7,923 nt of DNA, from the NCBI GenBank assembly GCA_045660265.1, contig JAZRDM010000021.1, positions 1-7,923 on the forward strand, read 5' to 3'. The notes under the pieces were generated by a model that worked only from the letters and a program-made list of their open reading frames with translations, ran no database searches and was not told the DNA's origin. The stretch comes from Scatosoma sp045660265 (GTDB taxonomy: Bacteria; Bacillota; Clostridia; Christensenellales; Borkfalkiaceae). The translations under genes were made by a program, and so were the position numbers. Positions within the stretch are counted from its first letter, which is position 1. Each line of letters opens with the position of its first letter. This document shows positions 3,227-7,923 of the stretch, piece by piece.

Positions 3227-5767
3227 ATGTTTTTAAAAAAACGATCGATTATCAAGGGTTTAGCGGTAACTGCGATAGGAAGCTTAGCTGTAGCATTTGT
3301 TACATATACGCCTAATATAGCGAAAGCTGCTGAAACTCTATCTTTGGAGAAAGGCAGTTTCTTCGTGCGCGGTGCAAACTTGGAGCTTGCAAGCGGAAAC
3401 CTTCAATTTTCCAGCGTGCTTGAAAAGAGCGAAGCGGAAAAGAAGTTCGGCGCGGATTTTTCGTCCGTCGTGGAAACAGGTGTTTTGGTTTTACCTGCGG
3501 CAGACGTTGACGGAGCGATTACCTTGGAAACGGATGGCGTAGATAAGACGGTTACTGAAAAATCGAATTGGCTACTTGTATGGGATGTAAAGGGTTCGGA
3601 AGGTAAAGAATTCTATCAATTCTCTGCTGTTGTTGACAATATAGCCGACGATGAAGAGTTGACGGAATACACGGCGGTAGGCTACGTTACTACAACAAGC
3701 GGAACGCTCTACACGGAAGCTATTACTCGTTCGGTGGCGCAGGTCGCGAGAGCTGCTTACGACAACAAAGCGTTTGTGTATTCGTCTAAGGTGTTGCCGT
3801 ATATTCCCGAATGTGAAGTATCCTTTGTCGTTGCTGAGGGCAGCACAGTGGACTCTATCACTCTTCGTTACGGTGAAGAAATTCCTGAAATGGATGTACC
3901 TACGAATAACGGCTGGGAGTTTAACGGCTGGTACTTAAACGGAGAACCTTTCAGTGGCGCAGGTAAAAAGGTTTTAAACAATGTAGAAGTCCGCGCGGGG
4001 TATTCCAAGATATTGGAAACGAAAAAGACGAAGATTGACGTTAAATATGATAATAAGTTTGATTTCAGTGGCGTTACGGATACGCTGTCGAAAGTAGTAA
4101 TCGGTGATAACGTTATTGACGCTTCGCAGTACACGCTCGATGGAGGAGTGCTGACAATTAAAAAAGAAGGTCTTGCGGGCTTGACGAACGGTGAACGCTA
4201 TGATGTGCAATTTTTTATTGGTGAATACGATTGCTACAAAGTGTCTTTGCAGGCGAGCGAACGTACATTAATTTTTAATGCCGCAGATTTTGAATCGGTT
4301 TTAGAGTCGGATTTATCTGGCGATTATGCGTTGGCGAATGATTTAGATTTTACGGGTTTGCAACCTACCCCTGTGGGTAGCAACTCGGCGCAGTTTATCG
4401 GTTCGCTAGACGGACAAGGTTTTACACTGAAAAATTATACGGCTCATGCTGATACGTCGGTGTTTACGGGAGAATTGGAACTTGGTTGGCGTTCGGTAAT
4501 TCACTCGATCGGTAAAGGTGGCGTTGTAAAAAATCTTGGGATTGAATACACGAACGCTTATTGGAGAAGTATAGCACCGTTTGCAAGAAACAGCGGTACG
4601 ATTGAGAACGTATGCGTAAAGGCTGTTTATACACGTGCCGATATGAGTACGGTTGTTCAAAATACGGCAAATGCCGGGATTGTGGCGATGAATGCAGGTA
4701 CAGTAAAAAATTGTATTGCGAACGTGCATTTTGCAGATTTAAAAATGAAGCTTGCAGGAGCGATTGCGTACGAAAATTATGCAGGAGCAAAAGTAGAAAA
4801 TTGTTACGCTGTTACAAACGTTGCATTGGATGCTGTGCATACGGATAAAGGCGTTGTTGAAGGCAACGAAGTATATGCGAATGCAAAGGCATTACTGAAT
4901 GGTTTGTCGGGGAGACTGACGGAGGAAAACGGTTGGTCGAACGCGTGGGACTTTAAGAACGTATCCGAAACGGGTTTGGTGATTCAATCACTCAATTTTG
5001 GCGAGAGTATTACTTGCGGTCAAATTGCATATCTCTCTGCGGGGATTGAAAGCAAGCTTGAAAGCGTGATTGAAAGCGATCTGTCGGGCGAGTACGTTTT
5101 GATGAGCAATCTAAACTTTGACGGTATCACTACCGCTCCGATTGGCAACGCAAACAATCACTTTGTTGGGAAGTTAGACGGAAACGGATATACCATTAAG
5201 AACTATGTCGGAGGCGTAAGCGAGGATAATGCAGACGGAAACGTTTGCGCGCGCAGCTTTATTGCCATCATAGGCGCAGGCGGCGTTGTAACGAATCTTG
5301 GACTGGAATATACGAATGGCAATGAAAAGCGTATGGCTCCGTTTGGATATAACTACGGAACGATAGAAAACGTATACGTTAAGACGAATTTACCGAGAAC
5401 AGCGCAGACGAATGACGCAAGCAACGTAAGCGGCGGTGTTGCATCGGTGAATTATACGGGCGGGGTTATTAAGAACTGTATTGTGGACGTTACTTATGGC
5501 GCAACCAGCACTCTTGCGGATTCCAATTCAGGGGCTGCGGTTGGTAGAAATATCAACGGTACGATTATGAACTGCTATGCTGTTTGCAATCTTGCGCTTC
5601 CCATTGCTAAGACGAATGAAGGGTCGGCGAAGGCGACGAATGTAGGAGTGTATACTTCTATGGCGGATTTAGTGGCGGCGCAAAGCGCAAGTGTAACCGC
5701 TGAAAACGGTTGGTCAGAGTGTTGGAGAGTTGCGGACGGCGCGATTGTGTTCGGTCGAGTAAATTGA
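3227..5767 (+). CDS. Secreted surface-type protein with InlB-B and two GLUG beta-helix modules
   Basis: This 846-aa exported protein begins with a signal peptide (KKR, a hydrophobic stretch at about 11-28, likely cleavage after AKA, 32-34). Residues 38-180 form a domain also present in the downstream paralogue (FFVRGANLEL, then LVLP and GYV). Next is an InlB-B/Listeria-Bacteroides type repeat (about 197-260, with WEFNGWYLNGEPF). Two GLUG-like beta-helix modules follow, at about 349-585 and 605-846. Each opens with an ESDLSG-type segment and a LDGxGxTxKNY strand, carries VVxNLGxEYTN and GTIENVxVK, and ends near ENGWSxxW. Such proteins are usually adhesive or glycan-facing; the ligand is unknown. 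No LPXTG, membrane anchor or SLH domain is seen, and the protein ends in VFGRVN, so it may be released or held non-covalently. The ribosome site AGGGAGG (3214-3220) fixes the start. First gene of the AraC-divergent operon. Confidence 0.88.
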   Translation: MFLKKRSIIKGLAVTAIGSLAVAFVTYTPNIAKAAETLSLEKGSFFVRGANLELASGNLQFSSVLEKSEAEKKFGADFSSVVETGVLVLPAADVDGAITLETDGVDKTVTEKSNWLLVWDVKGSEGKEFYQFSAVVDNIADDEELTEYTAVGYVTTTSGTLYTEAITRSVAQVARAAYDNKAFVYSSKVLPYIPECEVSFVVAEGSTVDSITLRYGEEIPEMDVPTNNGWEFNGWYLNGEPFSGAGKKVLNNVEVRAGYSKILETKKTKIDVKYDNKFDFSGVTDTLSKVVIGDNVIDASQYTLDGGVLTIKKEGLAGLTNGERYDVQFFIGEYDCYKVSLQASERTLIFNAADFESVLESDLSGDYALANDLDFTGLQPTPVGSNSAQFIGSLDGQGFTLKNYTAHADTSVFTGELELGWRSVIHSIGKGGVVKNLGIEYTNAYWRSIAPFARNSGTIENVCVKAVYTRADMSTVVQNTANAGIVAMNAGTVKNCIANVHFADLKMKLAGAIAYENYAGAKVENCYAVTNVALDAVHTDKGVVEGNEVYANAKALLNGLSGRLTEENGWSNAWDFKNVSETGLVIQSLNFGESITCGQIAYLSAGIESKLESVIESDLSGEYVLMSNLNFDGITTAPIGNANNHFVGKLDGNGYTIKNYVGGVSEDNADGNVCARSFIAIIGAGGVVTNLGLEYTNGNEKRMAPFGYNYGTIENVYVKTNLPRTAQTNDASNVSGGVASVNYTGGVIKNCIVDVTYGATSTLADSNSGAAVGRNINGTIMNCYAVCNLALPIAKTNEGSAKATNVGVYTSMADLVAAQSASVTAENGWSECWRVADGAIVFGRVN
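4271..4985 (+). repeat. GLUG beta-helix module A (first gene, first copy)
   Basis: Encodes about residues 349-585 of the 846-aa protein. The marker segment AYWRSIAPF with NSGTIENV is shared with module C of the downstream protein (AYWRSVAPF, NSGTIENV) rather than with module B beside it. Confidence 0.65.
5039..5767 (+). repeat. GLUG beta-helix module B (first gene, second copy)
   Basis: Encodes about residues 605-846. The segment VGGVSEDNADG, then ARSFIA and GAGGVVTNLGLEYTN, closely matches module D of the next large gene. A 17-nt stretch (5273-5289) is identical to 7828-7844, but neighbouring third codon positions differ, so the duplication is not recent. Confidence 0.65.
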
Positions 5768-5789
5768 TTAAAGATAAAGGAGATTGGCA

Positions 5790-5933
5790 ATGAAGAAACA
5801 ATTTCAGGCGCTAAAAATATCGGTGGTAACGATTGAAGAAGATATCGTTACGGCGAGTGGCTTAAACGTGGATATTTGGTTTGGAAACAGTTCTGTCGAG
5901 GAAACAGAGGAAGGAGGTTTTTATGAAAACTAA
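5790..5933 (+). CDS. 47-aa small protein overlapping the next gene
   Basis: This short gene starts 22 nt after the stop of the 846-aa gene and has AGGAG at 5778-5782, 7 nt before its ATG. The product begins MKKQFQALKISVVTIEEDIV and continues TASGLNVDIWFGNSS, ending acidic in FYEN. It has no signal peptide or membrane segment. The N-terminal pattern (MKK, aromatic, then a hydrophobic/acidic run ending in D-[IV]-V-x-x-SG) resembles small uncharacterised Clostridia proteins that I recall starting MKKYEKP and reaching a DVI-x-TSG segment. Here the usual proline is replaced by leucine. Function is unknown; precursor or leader peptide, assembly factor or coupling ORF are all possible. Its stop lies 11 nt inside the next gene, and its codons contain that gene's AAGGAGG site, so translation of the two is probably coupled. 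Confidence 0.72.
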   Translation: MKKQFQALKISVVTIEEDIVTASGLNVDIWFGNSSVEETEEGGFYEN

Positions 5934-7923
5934 GAAAAGTTTGCTTATCGGCGTATTAGCTTTGACAGCGCTTTCGCTATCATCGATTTCCGCAGTGACT
6001 GTGCATGCGCAAACTGTAGAAGAGCAAGAACAGCAGGCGGCGATCACGACGATGACGGATGGTTTTTCTTTTGACGGCGCGGCTGTTCAATTGGTGAAAG
6101 TTAACGAAGAATATTCTCATGAAAGTAGTGGCTTGCGTTTCTCGTTTACGTTGACGAAAGAGGCTTATGACCTTGCAAACGAGAATGGCTATTCCATCGG
6201 CGTTTTGCTCGTTCCCAAGATTGTATTGGAAGGTGCTGGCAGAGATGCTTCCTATATTACCTATGAAAATGGTAAACTTGTTTCTGAAGCATCAAATACG
6301 GACGTTGTAAAAATGGAGTTGCCTTTAGACAAATGGACGAGTAAGACGGTAGAGAACGTTACTACATATAGCGATTATGTTTATTTGTATAATTTTGCTC
6401 CTGAACAATACAATTATGAGATTTATGCTCAAGGCTATGTTTACGGCGTAAGCGAAGACGTGATCTATGCGGAAGACTTCCGTGGAGAAGGTTGCCGTTC
6501 GATTGCGTACGTTTGCAACGGTTTGATGGATAATGCAGATGAATATGGTTACGATGATACAATGATAACCTTCTTGAGTGGATACTTGCCTACTTATACC
6601 GTTTCGTTTATGGACGGGGAAACGGTGCTTTCGGACACGCAGGTAAAATACGGCAACGTAGTATCCGCACCCGAAACCGAGCCTGTTAAGGATGGATACA
6701 TCTTTGACGGTTGGGTAGATGAAAAAGGCGAAGCATTTGACTTCTCGAAAGAAATTACGGGCGCAACGAAAGTTTACGCAAGCTTTAAGGTTGGTACAAT
6801 CGTGCTTACGCAAGAAATGGTAGATAATGGCACGTTTGAATCGACGATTGAAGCGAATATGGGTGGAAACTTTGTGTTGGAAAGCGATTTGGATTTCAGC
6901 GGTAAAACGACTTCGCCTATCGGTAGCAGTATGAATCCGTTTATGGGGACGTTTGACGGTCAGGGCTATACGATAAAAAATCACACGGGCGGACGCGATG
7001 CAAGTGTATGGCCCTATGATAGCGAAGTAGGTATCGGCAGTATCATTTGTGTTATTGCGGAGGGCGCAGTCGTAAAGAATCTCGGCGTAGAATATTCGTC
7101 TGCATACTGGCGTAGTGTTGCTCCGTTCGGTGCAAACAGTGGTACGATTGAAAACGTTTACGTGAAATCGAATTTCACAAGAACATCTTTAAGTAGCGTT
7201 GCATCAAATACCTATAACGCAGGGCTTGTGTCGTTGAACCACGGCGTTATCAAGAACAGTATTGTAAACGTAAATTATGCAGATACGAAAATAACGGTAG
7301 CAAGCGCGGTGGCGTTTGAAAACGGTGGTGTTATTGAAAATACCTATGCGATTTCCAATGTAGAGTTAAGCGTTGCAAAAGCTGGTGAAGGTCAGGTTAC
7401 GGATTGCGGCATATATACTTCTGCGATTGACTTAATTGTAGCGCAAGGAGCGAATATCACGGCGGCAAACGGCTGGTCGGATTGTTGGACGATGGAACTG
7501 GTAACGACTTCTGAATTCGCAACGGCAGGGTATTCTAAGAACTTGTTGAAGTTCGGTGAAACGGAAATCGTAAACGTAATCACTTTGTCGTCGGGCGTAG
7601 AAAGCGCGAACTTCGATAAGCTGATTGAAAGCAATATTTCCGCATATTACGTATTGACGAGCGACCTTGATTTCAATGGTATAGCAACGCAGCCTATCGG
7701 CAATAGCACGATGCAATTCACTGGTACGATTGACGGTCAAGGTTATACGATTAAGAATTACGTCGGTGGTGCAAGCACGGATAACGCAGACGGCGGTGTT
7801 GCGGCGCGTAGCTTTATCGCATACGTGGGCGCAGGCGGCGTTGTGAAGAATCTGGGTCTTGAATATACGAATCAGTACTGGACGAGAATGGCTCCGATTG
7901 GCGGAAACTATGGTACGCTTGAA
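5923..7923 (+). CDS. Second secreted InlB-B/GLUG surface-type protein (3' end outside window)
   Basis: An uninterrupted frame of 667 codons runs off the right edge, so the 3' end is missing. The ATG has AAGGAGG at 5911-5917 with 5-nt spacing. A signal peptide covers about residues 1-29 (MKTKKSLLIGVLALTALSLS, cleavage after VHA). Residues 45-215 form the same N-terminal domain as in the first surface protein (FSFDGAAVQL, LRFSFTL, GVLLVPK, GYVYGVSEDVIYAE, CRSIAYV). An InlB-B repeat (about 225-290, YIFDGWVDEKGEAFDF) follows, then GLUG module C (about 303-530) and the start of module D (557 to the edge). The same domain order shows it is a paralogue of the 846-aa protein, made by tandem duplication. 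It likely shares that gene's promoter, as no terminator lies between them. Role inferred as extracellular binding; whether it carries a wall anchor cannot be seen. Confidence 0.87.
   Translation, partial: MKTKKSLLIGVLALTALSLSSISAVTVHAQTVEEQEQQAAITTMTDGFSFDGAAVQLVKVNEEYSHESSGLRFSFTLTKEAYDLANENGYSIGVLLVPKIVLEGAGRDASYITYENGKLVSEASNTDVVKMELPLDKWTSKTVENVTTYSDYVYLYNFAPEQYNYEIYAQGYVYGVSEDVIYAEDFRGEGCRSIAYVCNGLMDNADEYGYDDTMITFLSGYLPTYTVSFMDGETVLSDTQVKYGNVVSAPETEPVKDGYIFDGWVDEKGEAFDFSKEITGATKVYASFKVGTIVLTQEMVDNGTFESTIEANMGGNFVLESDLDFSGKTTSPIGSSMNPFMGTFDGQGYTIKNHTGGRDASVWPYDSEVGIGSIICVIAEGAVVKNLGVEYSSAYWRSVAPFGANSGTIENVYVKSNFTRTSLSSVASNTYNAGLVSLNHGVIKNSIVNVNYADTKITVASAVAFENGGVIENTYAISNVELSVAKAGEGQVTDCGIYTSAIDLIVAQGANITAANGWSDCWTMELVTTSEFATAGYSKNLLKFGETEIVNVITLSSGVESANFDKLIESNISAYYVLTSDLDFNGIATQPIGNSTMQFTGTIDGQGYTIKNYVGGASTDNADGGVAARSFIAYVGAGGVVKNLGLEYTNQYWTRMAPIGGNYGTLE
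6829..7512 (+). repeat. GLUG beta-helix module C (second gene, first copy)
   Basis: Encodes about residues 303-530. It has DLDFSGKTTSPIGSS, FDGQGYTIKN, AYWRSVAPFGANSGTIENVY and closes at ANGWSDCW. Best partner is module A of the first surface gene. Confidence 0.65.
7591..7923 (+). repeat. GLUG beta-helix module D (second gene, second copy, cut by window end)
   Basis: Encodes residues 557-667. DLDFNGIATQPIGN, IDGQGYTIKNYVGGASTDNA and VGAGGVVKNLGLEYTNQYW parallel module B of the first surface gene. Its end lies beyond the window. Confidence 0.65.

Noticed and set aside
4406..4790. Minus-strand frames of 107-108 codons
   Set aside because: Shadows of the repetitive GLUG coding region; composition is not protein-like.
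6325..6984. 219-codon minus-strand open frame
   Set aside because: Lies wholly inside the strongly supported second surface-protein gene and has no ribosome site or family resemblance.

Overview
The window looks like chromosomal DNA from a low-to-moderate GC Gram-positive anaerobe, most likely a gut-type Clostridia (Firmicutes). This is inferred from strong AGGAGG-type ribosome binding sites, consensus sigma-A promoters, a Gram-positive signal peptide style, InlB-B and GLUG-type repeat surface proteins, and a Rep protein of a type I associate with Clostridia. No genus can be named from the sequence alone.

Positions 1-1600 look like a compact replicon-derived cassette. A perfect terminator hairpin (5-38) opens it. 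About 330 nt of AT-rich DNA follow, with four clear and one or two degenerate copies of a 60-78 nt repeat. Then come a short palindrome and one 304-aa gene resembling rolling-circle replication initiators of the ORF2/G2P type. A second strong terminator (1548-1595) closes it. The Rep has the expected motif order, but the first histidine of its HUH motif is tyrosine.

Positions 1600-2280 are mostly non-coding and the most curious part. A 14-bp inverted repeat encloses a GC-rich hairpin (1631-1693). A perfect TTGACA-17-TATAAT promoter (1728-1756) then drives what looks like a highly structured RNA (about 1762-1956). Its ends pair over 12 bp, it has nested helices, and its 3' part can form either an antiterminator or a terminator. 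A second terminator follows. Only then comes a well-started gene whose product matches the first third of a SLOG-superfamily protein and is cut off where it meets the convergent araC gene.

Positions 2239-7923 hold a divergent regulator/surface-protein locus. An AraC-family regulator (minus strand) and a long exported repeat protein (plus strand) share a 169-nt intergenic region with a good promoter in each direction and two ATC-N3-GAT inverted repeats. The plus-strand unit encodes an 846-aa secreted GLUG/InlB-B protein, a 47-aa small protein, and a second secreted protein of the same architecture that runs off the window end. The two large proteins are paralogues: their first and second beta-helix modules correspond pairwise (A to C, B to D), so a two-module gene was duplicated whole. 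The small protein overlaps the start of the second large gene by 11 nt, which suggests translational coupling. The simplest reading is one AraC-controlled operon for exported adhesin-like or glycan-facing proteins. The regulatory link rests on gene arrangement only.
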